Source of the DNA: Ceratotherium simum simum
Taxonomy: Eukaryota; Chordata; Mammalia; Perissodactyla; Rhinocerotidae
DNA length: 64,000 bases
Assembly (NCBI RefSeq): GCF_000283155.1
Contig: NW_004454262.1
Coordinates: 1,415,109 to 1,479,108 of the forward strand
Reading direction: 5' to 3'
A program made the translations under genes and the position numbers. The notes below the pieces were generated by a model, which worked only from the letters and a program-made list of their open reading frames with translations, was not told the DNA's origin and did no database searches. This document shows positions 22,018-33,124 of this stretch, piece by piece (position 1 is the first letter of the stretch; each line of letters begins with the position of its first letter).

Positions 22018-22061
22018 ATATATGTACGTGCGTGTGCGCGCATGCGCGTGCACACACACAC
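22018..22061. repeat. 44-bp alternating purine-pyrimidine tract
   Basis: Unbroken purine-pyrimidine alternation from ATATATGTACGTG through CGCGCATGCGCG to CACACACACAC. It contains the 12-bp palindrome CGCGCATGCGCG (22037-22048). This composition favours left-handed Z-DNA under negative supercoiling. Confidence 0.97.
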
Positions 22062-24689
22062 TCACTTTTAATCTGTAGGATCTGATGATAACAGTGTCAG
22101 AACCCAGTATTCACCTGACGCATGGAACAGGAGGGCTTTGGCAGCATTTCTTTGGCAACGGATTAAGAAGGAAGGAAGCCAGTGGCTTCCCTTGGCATAG
22201 TGGGGAGGATTACTTAGAAAAGAGCCAGTTAGATTTGGGGGGCAACTATTCTGGGAGGTTTGAGACTGACCAAGTGAGTCTTTCTGGAAGCTCCTTAGAG
22301 TATCCATGGAATTGGAAAACATATTCAGTGATGTGGAGGACTGGGTTGAGAAACAGAACTCCGAGGAAAAGCACAACAATCAGAGAGAAGTTGACCATTC
22401 AAAAGGAAAGGCAACAGAGATCTCATGGAAACAAGACCATATAAAATAGAATAGAAAAAATACAGGGAGACCAAAAAATCACTCTCCTGTCCTAGAGAAG
22501 GACTTGAATTTGTGTACTGAAAGAATCCACTGGTCATCAGTAAAAGAGTGAACACAGGCCAATGCCTAGAAATCCAAGTAAAAATCTTCAACTACTGTTA
22601 CTACTGGCTACACACACAGGTATATTTCTAAATATATGTGTCAGTATCTGATCCCAATACCAGACCCTGGTCTTTAAACTAGGAAGTATTCCCGGGGTCC
22701 CTCATCTTCTCTGTTGTCTTCTTAAGCAGCCACATTGTTTTCTTGGCTTTCTGAAGAGACGTTTCATATCAGTCCTGGGTGTCCTTTTAAAACTTGATCT
22801 CATCTGTAAGACATCTAGTAAAAATTCTTGGAATTTTCCATCATTTGCGAGGCACTCTTCCCTAACTTTCAACAATGAGGCAAGTTTTATGATGTTAATA
22901 ATGATGATTTTACTTTTCCCTCATTGTAACAGTTCTTTGGGAAATGATTTATTTTGGAATTGAGAAGGAAAGGGTCAAATATTTTCTCTCACGTCATCCA
23001 ATTTTGCAGACATCTATTTGATCTTTGTGTAATGTTTCCTTTTAACTCCTCTGATATTATGAAGAAAATGTCACAGTCAAGACTTCTGAAAGTAGATTAG
23101 TTCAAAGTTTGCTCTTCTTGTAATATTTTTCTCACAACAGATTGGCAGAGATCATCGCCCACTTGTGAAGAATTACTCCGTGCTGACAAGTGGTCACTGG
23201 TTATTTGGCTCAAGTTTTGCCAAGAGTGAGCCCTGGACAATACACTGAGTTCACAAATAAGGACCGCTTGTTTTTCTCTGATTCATTTACAGTGGTAAAT
23301 TTCACGTATTCCCCAGGTGTCAATGGCAGTTTCACTTTACATGATATTTCTGGCCTTCTTTTAAAAGCCCTGCAAAGTTTTGCTTTGTTTTGTTCAGCGA
23401 CACCATTGTGGTTAATGGAATATTGTTAGGAACTAGAAACAGGACTTGACTTCAAGGCCAAAAGCTGAAAATCTGATAGCAAAAGTCCACCAGAATACCA
23501 AATCTCTTAAAAATTGTGATGAATTCTTGTGAAAATCCAGATTCCAAAAATGTCCAAAAATATTTGACCTTCAAAAGAGAGAATGTACTCTAAAGATATT
23601 ATTTTCTATGCAAAAAAGTTAAGTCATAGTTTAAAGAGAAGTATAAGAAAAAAAAAAATCTAGAGTTTTCAGCTGTTATTACAAGATTGACTAGCTAAGG
23701 TTATAAGTTTATAGAAAATTCACTACACCAAGGATCCAAAAACCTAGTTTTGAGGTCCATATTCATAAATTTTTACTTATGTGAAATTTTACAAAATACA
23801 TATTTCTATGCCTCAGGTTACTCATTTAACAATGAAATAATTTTGTCTGTCCTGCTTTCTTCACAGGATTGTTTTGATTATCAGATATAATCATTCAAAT
23901 TAAGATCCTTTGTAAACTTTAAAAGATATTACACAAATGAAGAGTCTTATTTTGCATCTATTATTATCTTAGCATCCTCCCAAGATTTCTGCTGTGACCT
24001 ATGGCAAATTTCAGCTTGTGGCCTAGAACTTAATTCTGCAATTTCTTGAAATGGCAGTTTACCCCAAAGAATTTGCTTCAATCTCAGAAATAGAAAATAA
24101 TATTTTTTCAAAAAGTTCTATGGTTAATTAAGAAGTGATGAGATTAGAATCAGTCATGCAACACAAAATTATAGACACTTAATAATTGAATCATATTTTG
24201 GAAGTGAACTAGGCAGTGGTTTAAATATTTTAGCTGTGTAAAAGTTTATACAAATGAAATTTACTCAGAGGACCACTGTGTGAAAGAGATGGCATCAGAG
24301 GGGCTCTGCTGAAGCAATAGGCCTGGAGCAGCCCTTCTTGGTTTTCTCAGCATCTGTGAAAGGGCTCAGTTTGGAAACCACTGATCTTCAAATGCTTTAT
24401 TTAGCCATAGGATCCTTGTTCAAGCTATGTCTTGCATAGAAGCATGGTATCAACAATCGATAAAGGAGTCATTGCTCTGTGGAAGCAGTTGGGGATTCTG
24501 GGGTCCGTTTCACCTGTGCCACCCAGTTTGTAATGGCCCTGAGGGGAGGGGTTCTGTAGAGCACAGTTTGGAAACCTTTGAAGTAGTTCATTCTTTCACT
24601 CAATCCAAGAATTGCTTCTATAGCATCTTTGACTATCCATCATCTATCGTTTACTGTTTCCTCTCACTCCTTAAAGGGGCAGTATGCCC
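22062..24689. other. mostly unassigned; purine-rich block at 22065-22600
   Basis: 22065-22600 is purine-rich and carries a 119-codon frame (22085-22444) without recognised domain. It may be an unrecognised insertion into the L1 3' sequence. 22700-23500 looks single-copy. 24290-24600 has hAT-like words (AGTTTGGAAACCACTG at 24370-24385 and CACAGTTTGGAAACC at 24561-24575), too weak to call. Confidence 0.35.
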
Positions 24690-25075
24690 TGATGTTCAAC
24701 TGTTCTGGTTGTTTGAAAATAAGTCCTTAGGTGGGCGTGAAAACTCATTCCCTGTAGCATAGACCTTCCATTCCTTCTGTCATCTGGAGCAACTCAGACC
24801 CAGGATCCCCTCTCTCGTCCTCATGGGTGGAAAGCTGTCATGGCCCCTCTACATCTCCTCTCCAGTGCAAACATTTTTAGTTTCTCCCATTTTCTCCAGC
24901 CTCCTCATTATGCTAGCTAACTTCCATGGGATTAACAGGAATATTATGTCAATACCCTTCTTCAAATGTGAGACTCAGACTTGAACTCAACACTCCAGTT
25001 TTGGTTTCCTCAGCACATGTTCCACAGAAGCATTGCTACCCACAACTGGACCTTATACATCATCTCCTAGGGCAA
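24690..25075 (+). mobile_element. L3/CR1-type LINE fragment
   Basis: Ordered matches to L3: CATCTGGAGCAACTCAGACC, CATTTTTAGTTTCTCCCATT, CTTCTTCAAATGTGAGACTC, TTGAACTCAACACTCCAG. It is the same family and orientation as 2051-2345 but covers a more 3' part. Confidence 0.65.
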
Positions 25076-26955
25076 CTTACTAAAGTTTAGAGTCAGTTTC
25101 TAACCTGAAAGTGGTTCAATAAATAATGCACTGGGCTGTGACTTGTTACTAAGTGCAGGAAGCCTATTATTACTGTCAGGGCATGCTGCCAGGGAATGAT
25201 GCCATAAAATTTCTTACCTGTCCACTTTGCTGTTTTTCCTGGGTTTTCTTTTACCCTTTTTATTCTTTATTTCTATTTTGATTGCTCCTGAACTGCCTGT
25301 TTGCTCCCCTAATGATTTATCAAGGTGACCCATTAACCTGATTAGATGTTGGCAATCTTCTGATTGCTCCTGGTAATCAAATAGGAGCTAGGTTTTATCG
25401 CTAAATTTTTCGCTGACCAAATGGGCATGTCTGGACTCCTGGGGAAAAGGCTTGAACCTGTTTAAAGATGTTTTATCTTCTTCATAGTTATGAGCTTCAT
25501 CAAAAATAAACATCAGTATATTTTAGTTTTCAAAGTAGGGATTTTTGCCTTTCACAGTATAACCATTCAATGTCCTTTTAGCACCCCAGATGGGGATATT
25601 TTGAATTAATCAAACATTGGAATAACATTAAACAGTTTAGAGGAGTCTGAGCATAGTAGCAACTGAGCAGAGTATTATTGCTTTTTTTTCAAAGGTCCAC
25701 ATGTGTAAAAATATTTACTCTCGTTTTAAGCATTCTTGTTGAGTCTCTGTGGAATTTGTGAGCTTTGAGACACAAAGCAAGAAAAAGAGAAGTAAACAGT
25801 TTCTACAGCATGTCAAAAGCTGGCTATTCTGGAACTATATTTCCCCCTAGGGTGACAATTGAAGTCTTTTACTGAGAACCTGTAGCCAGCGGAACAGCAG
25901 TTAAACCATCTCCCTTTTGCAATTGTCTCTTATTTCCGGGATCACACCATGTGGTAATTCTAAAACCTCTGAATGGAAATTGCTGCCGTTATTTGAGGTC
26001 ATTCTGTAATCCCTCTAACTCATCTGTAGCACCTTCAGCTTCTCATCTTTTCATAATTCTAAATCAACAATCACATGATTGGCAGAACTAGATGGGATGT
26101 TTCCAAATAACGAAATCCAAGAAGGGAATGCCGATCTGCAAGGTTGGCTAATGCCAGAGTTGTCTTCTTGTTGATCCAAACATCCATCCCTCCATCTCTC
26201 TCCCTTCCTGCCAGTCCAGGAACTATCCCATTGAAGTGGAAGTTACTTTGTGATAAAAGGACACAACATCTAGAATGAGTAATGCAACGTGAACATTTAG
26301 AACGCACATGTAGTTTTCAGAATGTCAAATCTAGAACTTTTCACCATAACATTACAATAAATTAGAAGGAACAAAATCAGTGAAAAATAAATTTGGGGGG
26401 TAAAAATATTGAAAAAGTTTCTGAAGTTACATTGAAACATTTTTACTTGTTCAGTTATCAACAGACGGCTGCATTGTGTTGAGTAACTTAACCAAAGTCG
26501 AACTGTACTTGTATAAAACATTAAAATTTCCTGTATTGTGTCCAGCATAGATGATCCTGCATTCTGCTTTCTAGTTTTACCTTTCATAAAATCAATTCTC
26601 TCATCTCATCCTCAAGCTTCCTTTCTTGGGAGCCAATGCATGTGGCTCCCCTTCTGGGTGAACTGGTACCCAGGGGGGAAAAAGAAACCAAAAATGCTTG
26701 GTAGAAAGGATTCTTAAGTAGTAGGGCCTTAGGAACGCTTACAAAGATGGAGAACTCCGACTTTTGAAGTGGAAAGGAAGTGTGGAGAGGAAGGTATATC
26801 CTTGTCTCTACTTGTCTGTCTGCCTTACTTAGCCTTTACTTCTCCTGAACAATCTCAGAGCAGAGCAGCCAACCACCCCAATCCCAGGAGGTAACTGAGA
26901 ACCAGTGGTTTTCAGGGCTAGGAATTATCTACCGGGTTAAATAAATAGATAAAAT
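25076..26955. other. repeat-poor stretch, nothing recognised
   Basis: No coding frame over 96 codons and no clear repeat. 25130-25460 has single-copy character with GATTGCTCC occurring twice (25279, 25361) and could be a conserved non-coding segment. Confidence 0.35.
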
Positions 26956-27330
26956 GCTGACATTGGTTAAATGAGGATTATGTTTCAGGTTCTGGTTTAA
27001 GTTTTTACATGCATTAGCTTTTCTAATGCTCACCACAACTCCATGAAGTGCCTGATGTTATTACTTAAAGACAGTACAGTATAGCGGATAAGCCCACAAG
27101 TTCTAGAGCGGAACCACCTCTAAAGAACTGTGTGACCTCGAGGGTATTACTTCACCCCTCAATGACACAGATTCCTCTTTTGTGAAAGTGTCAGCCTTCA
27201 GTCTTTATCCCCAATTTACAGACAAGGCAACAGAGGTTGAAGACCTCACTCACAGGCACATGATGAGTTAGTGCTGAAATTTGAGCCCAGGCAGCCAAAA
27301 TCTGCATGCTTGACCTCACTTCACTCTGCC
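26956..27330 (-). mobile_element. MIR SINE (reverse) split by another MIR
   Basis: The reverse MIR begins at GCTGACATTGG, runs through TTACATGCATTAGC, CACCACAACTCCATGAAGTG and GATGTTATTAC (to about 27068). It resumes at about 27206 with TATCCCCAATTTACAGACAAGG, CACAGGCACATGATGAGTTAG and GAGCCCAGGCAGCC. The gap is filled by a forward MIR. Confidence 0.75.
27069..27205 (+). mobile_element. MIR SINE nested in MIR
   Basis: Forward MIR 5' part. It starts at ACAGTACAGTATAGCGGATAAG and continues with AACTGTGTGACCTCGAGGG, TTACTTCACCCCTCAATGAC and ATTCCTCTTTTGTGAAAG. It interrupts the reverse MIR at a point where both halves still join in register. Confidence 0.75.
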
Positions 27331-27591
27331 TCTGGCAGCTACATTTATAAAATATTGAATTTCTCCTTTTTAATTTTCTCCTCCTGAAATGGTATCCGTA
27401 GTTGTACAGCTTCTACCACTAGGATATAATCAGAAGGTTCAAACAGAAAGTATCAGCTGTCCATACATTTAGGTCAGTGGTTCCTAAAGATTTCTAGATT
27501 CCAGGCCCCTTCCCCGGATAGATCCCTGACATAGATTCGTTGGGTGCAAAATATATGAAAGTCCTCTTGTTCAGGCCTGGGATGATATATT
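27331..27591. other. unassigned; hAT-like words at 27474-27490
   Basis: GGTCAGTGGTTCCTAAAG resembles a MER5-type terminus, but no matching second end was found. Confidence 0.25.
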
Positions 27592-28122
27592 TGTTAGCTA
27601 ATGCAGCATAATAAGTTACCCCCAAATTTAGTGACCTAAAACAACAATAAGTATTAATACCTTACATGACATCTGAGTATCAGAAATCGAGGAAGAGCTT
27701 AGCTGGGTGGTTCTGCCTCAGGGTCTCTCATGAGGTTGCAGTCAGGATATTGGCCAGGGCTGCAGTCATCTGAAGGCTTGACTGGGGCTGGAGGATCCAC
27801 TTCCAAAATGGCTCACTCATGTGGCTATTGGCAGGAGACCTCAAGTCCTTTCTAGGTGGACCCGTTTATAAGACTGCATGAGTATTTTCAAGACATAGCA
27901 GCTAGCTTCTCTCAGAGCAAGTGATGAAAGAGACAGAGATAGAGACAAAGAGAGAGCAAAGTATATTGAGAAGCGTCAATATCCTATAATATGACTTCTG
28001 CTGTATTATGTTTGTCCCACAGCCCACTCCTGGTATAGCAAAGTAGTGGTGAGGAGAAGTACACCAGACACAACACAGGAGGAGAGGATTATCGGGGACC
28101 ATCTCAGAAGCTGGCTGCCACA
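27592..28122 (-). mobile_element. MaLR/ERVL-type solo LTR, inverted relative to 15.6 kb copy
   Basis: Bounded by TGTTAGCTAATGCAGC at the left and GCTGGCTGCCACA at the right. Contains CCTAAAACAACAATAAG, GGGTCTCTCATGAGGTTGCA, GCTGCAGTCATCTGAAGGC, GACTGGGGCTGGAGGATCC and CATAGCAGCTAGCTTCTC. These are complements of blocks in the 15584-16161 family. No internal retroviral sequence is present. Confidence 0.8.
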
Positions 28123-28329
28123 GCTGCTGTCTTATCCTTAAGGAACTAGTCATCTATTGCAGGCAACAGACAATTAGCCTATATAACGACATATTTTCTA
28201 AAAGTTATTATAGTACTTAAGGGTACATATTCCAGGTCAGTTTATACCCATAAAGTGAGAAGATGTAATTTAGACAGGTGTCTTCTCTTCACTCTGCCTC
28301 ATAGATCCTTTCTTCCTCAGACTGAAAAG

Positions 28330-28860
28330 ATTAAGGAAGGAGGTAACATGAACTGAATCTTGAGTAACGTTTGAAAGAATGGTGGGTAGGGGAGATGGAG
28401 GAGAGCATTGGGAAGAGGAAATAGCACATACAATTTAAGGAGAAAGAAACAATGGCACGCTTTGGGTAGCTCCTTATCACAGAAGACTAGTGTGTAAGTT
28501 AGAGAACAAGGAGAAACATTGGAAAAATGTAATCCATGGCCCAATTATGAAGGATTTTGTATGCCACACTGCATGATTTTGTCTTGTAGGCAACGAGAGG
28601 CTGGAAGATTTCAAGTAAGCTAGTAACACTACAACAACTGTGTTCTAAAAATACTCCTGTTCTCACAGAGGAGGATGACTTGAAGGTAAGGCCAGAGGTC
28701 TGGACCAGTTAGAAGGTCACTGGAACTCTATAGGCAGATGTGGGGCTTCCAACAAAGGTAGAGCTACCAGTGATGGAGACGATGGGATGAATTTACAAAA
28801 TGATTAGGAGGAAGAATCAACGGAATTTGGTGACTGGGTGGTCAGGAGTACAGAAGAGAC
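28330..28860 (+). mobile_element. ancient mammalian interspersed repeat, internal part
   Basis: Diverged match to a long ancient repeat in which GAAGGATTTTGTATGCCA, TAAGC...AACACTACAACAACTG, GATGACTTGAAGG and GTAGAGCTACCAG appear in order. The piece at 57290-57680 looks like a more 3' part of the same family. The family name is uncertain. Confidence 0.4.
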
Positions 28861-28929
28861 TGTGAACATGAAGAAAATCTCAAAATTTTGGTTTCTTCTA
28901 CTGGAAAATGATTCATAATATCTTTCAGT

Positions 28930-29030
28930 GTCCCCATAAAAATTAGAGTATGTGTGAGATTCCTAGCACACTGCCTGGCATGGCAGGGACACAGTGAGTT
29001 GTAGCTATAAGTAAATATAAAGCAAGAAAC
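28930..29030 (+). mobile_element. possible MIR 3' fragment
   Basis: CCTAGCACACTGCCTGGCATGG followed by GACACAGTGAG resembles the MIR 3' segment. It is short. Confidence 0.35.
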
Positions 29031-29071
29031 CAAGCAATGAATAAAAATTATTAGAAAGAAGGACACTCCTC

Positions 29072-29104
<33 letters not shown>
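29072..29104. repeat. (TG)n microsatellite
   Basis: TGTGCG followed by pure TG dinucleotides. Confidence 0.97.
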
Positions 29105-29294
29105 ACCAATGAAAAATAGCACAAATAAAGGATACAACATTAAAACCATAGAATTTTAACAATACTGATGTCATCTCTTAACTGTATGAAAGGAGTTTCT
29201 TTCCAGAAAAACACCATGCTTGATAACGCCACAGATGTCAAGATTGAGGTCTACTAGAAAATAGAAAGTTAGAATAGAAACGACATTGAATCTA

Positions 29295-29401
29295 CAGGAT
29301 GTCCATAAAGTTTGGAATGATAGATAAATATGCATAATGTTATCAAGGACATATTCAATTTGTGGAAAAAAATTACGTTGCCAGACTTTATGGACACCCT
29401 G
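29295..29401. mobile_element. mariner-like MITE (107 bp)
   Basis: A compact inverted-repeat element flanked by the dinucleotide TA (29293-29294 and 29402-29403). Left terminus CAGGATGTCCATAAAGTTTGG (29295-29315); the right terminus 29381-29401 is its complement with two mismatches. Length, TA duplication and terminus fit a non-autonomous Tc1/mariner element. There is no transposase sequence between the termini. I do not recognise the named family. Confidence 0.85.
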
Positions 29402-29414
29402 TATGTATGTAGAT

Positions 29415-29416
29415 GT

Positions 29417-29450
<34 letters not shown>

Positions 29451-29451
29451 G
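29415..29451. repeat. (CA)n(TA)n microsatellite
   Basis: Pure CA tract followed by TA tract, 12 bases beyond the MITE duplication. Confidence 0.97.
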
Positions 29452-29465
29452 TATTCATACACACA

Positions 29466-30834
29466 TTTTAAAAACACATTAAGTAAAAGTTTTAGAAAGA
29501 ATTGACTCTGAAAACAAACAAAATATGTTGGTGTTGAAACATTACCCCAATAGACAATCCTCAAATTCATGTTTTAGAAAACCCTACTGCATTGACACTG
29601 AAGTTGGCTGGGAAGTCTCCTCCATAATTTTTCATTGTTTAGCCTGTACCTCATTTTAAGTTTTCAAACTAGCCCCAACTGCTTGAAATTTAATGTGTTT
29701 TAGACTTGTATTCTCCTTGTTTCATTTTTGCTTGTCTTGGAAAAATGGTTGCATATAAAGTGAGTTCTGTCTCTTTGACCTTTTAAAAAATTATCTCCAT
29801 ACTTAAGGGCCCATTTTGCTGCCTTTACTCTTTTCTGCAGGAGCTGAGAGGGTGGAGTCGGCCCCTTTCTTCTCCTGGTTCTAAGCTCTCCATCTGCCCA
29901 CATGCTCCCTGTAGTGGCCACTGTACCGAGTGGCTCCTCTTGGTTAAGGTGACTGGACTGCGTCATGCACAGAGCACACAAATAGAAAACTGCTAGACCA
30001 CAGACTGCCAGGGAAAACCACTGTTGGTGGAGGAGTGCCATCTTATAATTTTAGCAGAAACACCCAGCCCTCGTGGCCCTCATTGCCCTCCATCTTGATG
30101 CTTTATGATGGGAATGTAGGACAAAATTCTAGAGGATCTTAGTGGAGGCTACTACTCACTGCCAAATGGGTAGGGCTTTTTGAACATAAGACCCTGGGTT
30201 AGCAAACCTTGCTATCTTAATATTTCTGCTTCATACCCCCCCTTAAAAAATGAGTCATTGAGAGTATAAAATATAACCAGCTGTTTGGAATGTAAGAACG
30301 TGGGTTATTATATTATAATGAACTCCAAAATGCAGAGAGGCAAATTGTAGGTACATAGTTTCATTTCAGATCTGGGTGTTTCGGGCCTTTCTTTCCTTCT
30401 TCCTGTCTCCAGTTTCTCTTCCTAATACTAACTCAATTATTTCCCAGGCCCAAACTAAATTATTTTCTTTCTTAGCCCCTATTTACCTCTAAGAAGAATG
30501 TCTGTTTTTCTTAGTCTGTGGACTTCATTTCCCTTCCAAATCTACTCTTAGAAGCTTCTGGACATCTTGGGCAGCAAGGCCCTGTGGTTTTCCTAACTGC
30601 CTCTGTAAGGAGAGTGACTTCATCTCTGGGACAATTCAGTTTATCTGTATTGTCCTGATGTGATTCTTAAGGGTATCCCTTTTCAGTCTGAAAAATATTC
30701 TGGTTTGGAAAATAATTTATGTGATCACTTTATTTATACAGCATCCTTCCTATCAGCTTTTAAACCTTAGTGGGGAGGGAGTGGCGGGAGATACTTACAG
30801 AGACCCTACTTCCTGGAGAAACAGAACATGGTTT
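29466..30834. other. no recognised feature
   Basis: A 113-codon minus frame at 29700-30041 has no domain I recognise. 30360-30560 is pyrimidine-rich. No clear repeat. Confidence 0.35.
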
Positions 30835-30975
30835 CACATGTAACACCTCATATAAAATTCTTCTCTGTCCATGCTGTGGGGTTAATATCACCTCCACTTT
30901 TCTGAGGAAGTGAAAGTTCAAAGAGGTGAAGTAACTTGCCCAAGGACAGCCAGACAGCTAACAGTAGAGCTGGGT
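30835..30975 (-). mobile_element. MIR SINE fragment
   Basis: Contains TTCTGAGGAAGTGAAAGTTC, AGAGGTGAAGTAACTTGCCC and CAAGGACAGCCAGACAGC, in reverse MIR order. Confidence 0.75.
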
Positions 30976-31444
30976 AAGTAGAACAAACCCTTCCTTACTT
31001 CAGACTGTTCCTTCCACAGGCCTTCAGTTCTATTGTCATACTAGTCATCATGGGCCCATAGCCAGACTTGTCCTGTCTCTGTGGCATCCTATTTTTTCCT
31101 ATCATTACTGTCACTTCTGTTGTTCCTCCAACCTCTGAAACTATCTTGGAGGTGTTTCGTTTCTTCCCTTAATTCTGTAACTTGTGGTATGCATGTTACA
31201 GTGACGCATGTTGAGTTCTGTCTGCCTGCAAAGATCTAGAGAAGGTGCTCAGGGAAATCTTAGTTGGAAAAAAGGTTGCTGCACACACCCCTGCAGCCAC
31301 TTTGCTTGGAGAACTAAGGAAGGTCTATAAAGGGAATTCTGAAACCAAGACCCTCAGCCATCTCAACCACAGTAATTTGCAACAGGTCCTTAGCCACCTA
31401 AGGACCTGTACCAGGTGAGACACCATGTTGAAAAGCAGGAAAGT
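30976..31444. other. no recognised feature
   Basis: Pyrimidine-rich at 31020-31180, possibly a decayed L2. Nothing firm. Confidence 0.3.
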
Positions 31445-31590
31445 AACTGAAGTCATTTTCCCCTAACTTCCTCATCTGGTAACAAGAAGTAAAGATTTGT
31501 TCACTAATAGAGCCATAACTCATGTGATATGCCCAACACAGTGTCTGGTACATAGGAAGGAATCATGCAGTGCTGATTTCCTCTATTTCC
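31445..31590 (+). mobile_element. MIR SINE fragment
   Basis: CCTAACTTCCTCATCTGGTAAC, then CCCAACACAGTGTCTGGTAC, in forward MIR order. Confidence 0.55.
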
Positions 31591-32444
31591 ATCTGCCTTG
31601 AGAGGTTTGGGTAAAAAGAGAGAAATAATTTTCAGTTGTGTAATTTGCAAACAAAATTAGGGAAAGAATATTTTTTTAGTTAAAGAAAGTAGCCCTTGGC
31701 CTCATGCAGCAAATATGTGCCCCAAGACCCATATTCAGCCCCTTCAAGCCCCAGAAAGATCATGTCTACTCACATATGAAGACAACTTTCCTGTGGAATA
31801 CAGCGGGGGGTTCCCTGGGTGCTATGTCCCATCAGATCAGGCCTATAGGGCCCATTGCAGTGAAAGGAGTCTATTATATTTTCTATCATAACAGCCAATG
31901 ACAATGCTCCGGGTTGGGTAGTCTGGCCTGATCTGACCACACTGACACTGTCATTGCCCCAAGAGGAAGCACACTCTCCACCAAGCTCATAAAAGCAAGC
32001 GAAAGTGAACCTAGCATCTGCCAGCCTGTCTAACTCAGGCTTGTGAGAAGCTATCTCCTTTTCTCAAGGTTGCACAGAGACTCAGGAGAAAGTGTGCTTT
32101 TGGGCTGAATCTCTCCATCCAAGGGCCAGGAGCGGGCAGCGTAGGTGGCAGAGCAGAAGCAAAGAGCAGGGTCTGGATGGAAGTCTGAAGCAAGAGAGAG
32201 GCAACCGCAGTCAGACAAAAGGAGGAGTGCAGCCTCCAGTATCTTCTCCAGGCCTGTCAGCTCTTCCGGTCGGGTGGCCCTTGTTTGCCTTAAAGGCTCC
32301 TAGAAGCTGCAAGCAACCGCTAGACCTTAGAGACGGAGAAAATTTCATTTGCCAGAATTCTTCTAAGGAGCCATTATCCTGTTAAGAGAAAACTCTTTGG
32401 TGAGAGTTTGTGGTAGAAGGGAGGATCTGGGGCCTGGGAGTGTG
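31591..32444. other. unassigned, moderately GC-rich near 32100-32330
   Basis: A 97-codon frame at 32092-32385 has no domain. GCGAAAGTGAAC at 31998-32009 resembles an interferon-regulatory-factor site and follows CATAAAAG, but a single match is weak evidence. Confidence 0.3.
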
Positions 32445-32580
32445 CTGGAAATAATAATGCTTTCATGAGGATTAGATGAGATAATGTGTCAAGTGCTTAG
32501 AACGGTGCTGGGCACGACAGTGAGCGCTGTGTCCATGTCTGCTGTTTACTGTTGCTGTGCTTCTGTTACTGTTATTGTAA
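32445..32580 (+). mobile_element. MIR SINE, 3' half
   Basis: GAGGATTAGATGAGATAATG, AGTGCTTAGAACGGTGCTGG and a tail of GTTACTGTTATTG follow the forward MIR order. Confidence 0.75.
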
Positions 32581-32679
32581 TCACCCTTAGCTACTGACTG
32601 GTGTGCCCAGTTTTGTAAGTTTCCTCTTCTAACTTTCCTACTGCTAATATGGAAATACCTTCCCCTTTTCTGTTCCTTT

Positions 32680-33117
32680 GTTTTTCCAGCTTTATTGAGA
32701 TATAATTGACATATAACATTGTGTAAGTTTAAGGTTTACAGCGTGCTGGTTTGAACACACGTATGTTGTGAAATGATTATCACAATAGGGTTAGTTAGCA
32801 CATCCATCACCTCAGAGTTACCTTTCGTGTGTGTGTGTGGTGAGAACACTTAAGATCTACTCTCTTGGCAAATTTCAAGTATACAATACAGTATTGTTAA
32901 CTATAGGCCCCATGCTGTACATTAGATTCCCAGAACTTATTCATCTTATAACTGGAAGTTTATACCCTTTAACCAACTTCTCCCTCTTCTCCCAACCCCC
33001 AGCCCCTGGCAACTGCCCTTCTCTCTGTTTCTATGCGTTTGGTCAGTTTGTTTAGATTCCACATATAAGTAAGATCATACGGTATTTATCTTTCTTTGTC
33101 TGACTTATTTCACTCCA
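32680..33117 (-). mobile_element. L1MA/L1MB-type 3' UTR
   Basis: Reverse L1 3' end beginning TTTTTCCAGCTTTATTGAGA, then TAATTGACATATAACATTG, CATCCATCACCTCAGAGTTA, ACAATACAGTATTGTTAACT, CATGCTGTACATTAGATTCC and TAGATTCCACATATAAGTAAG. The short GTGTGTGTGTGTG at 32828-32839 is inside it. The related element at 40215-41130 extends farther. Confidence 0.88.
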
Positions 33118-33124
33118 TTCTTGT

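Noticed and set aside
22085..22444. 119-codon forward open frame
   Set aside because: No domain; overlapped by minus frames of 103 and 88 codons. Kept only as part of an unidentified block.
24370..24575. MER5/hAT-type terminus words (TTTGGAAACCACTG, CACAGTTTGGAAACC)
   Set aside because: No matching opposite ends at the right spacing; too weak to call an element.
29700..30041. 113-codon minus frame with a hydrophobic start (signal-peptide-like)
   Set aside because: No recognisable domain or gene context; the hydrophobic start alone is weak.
31998..32009. interferon-response-like site GCGAAAGTGAAC downstream of a TATA-like word
   Set aside because: A single short match in 64 kb is expected by chance and no promoter features surround it.
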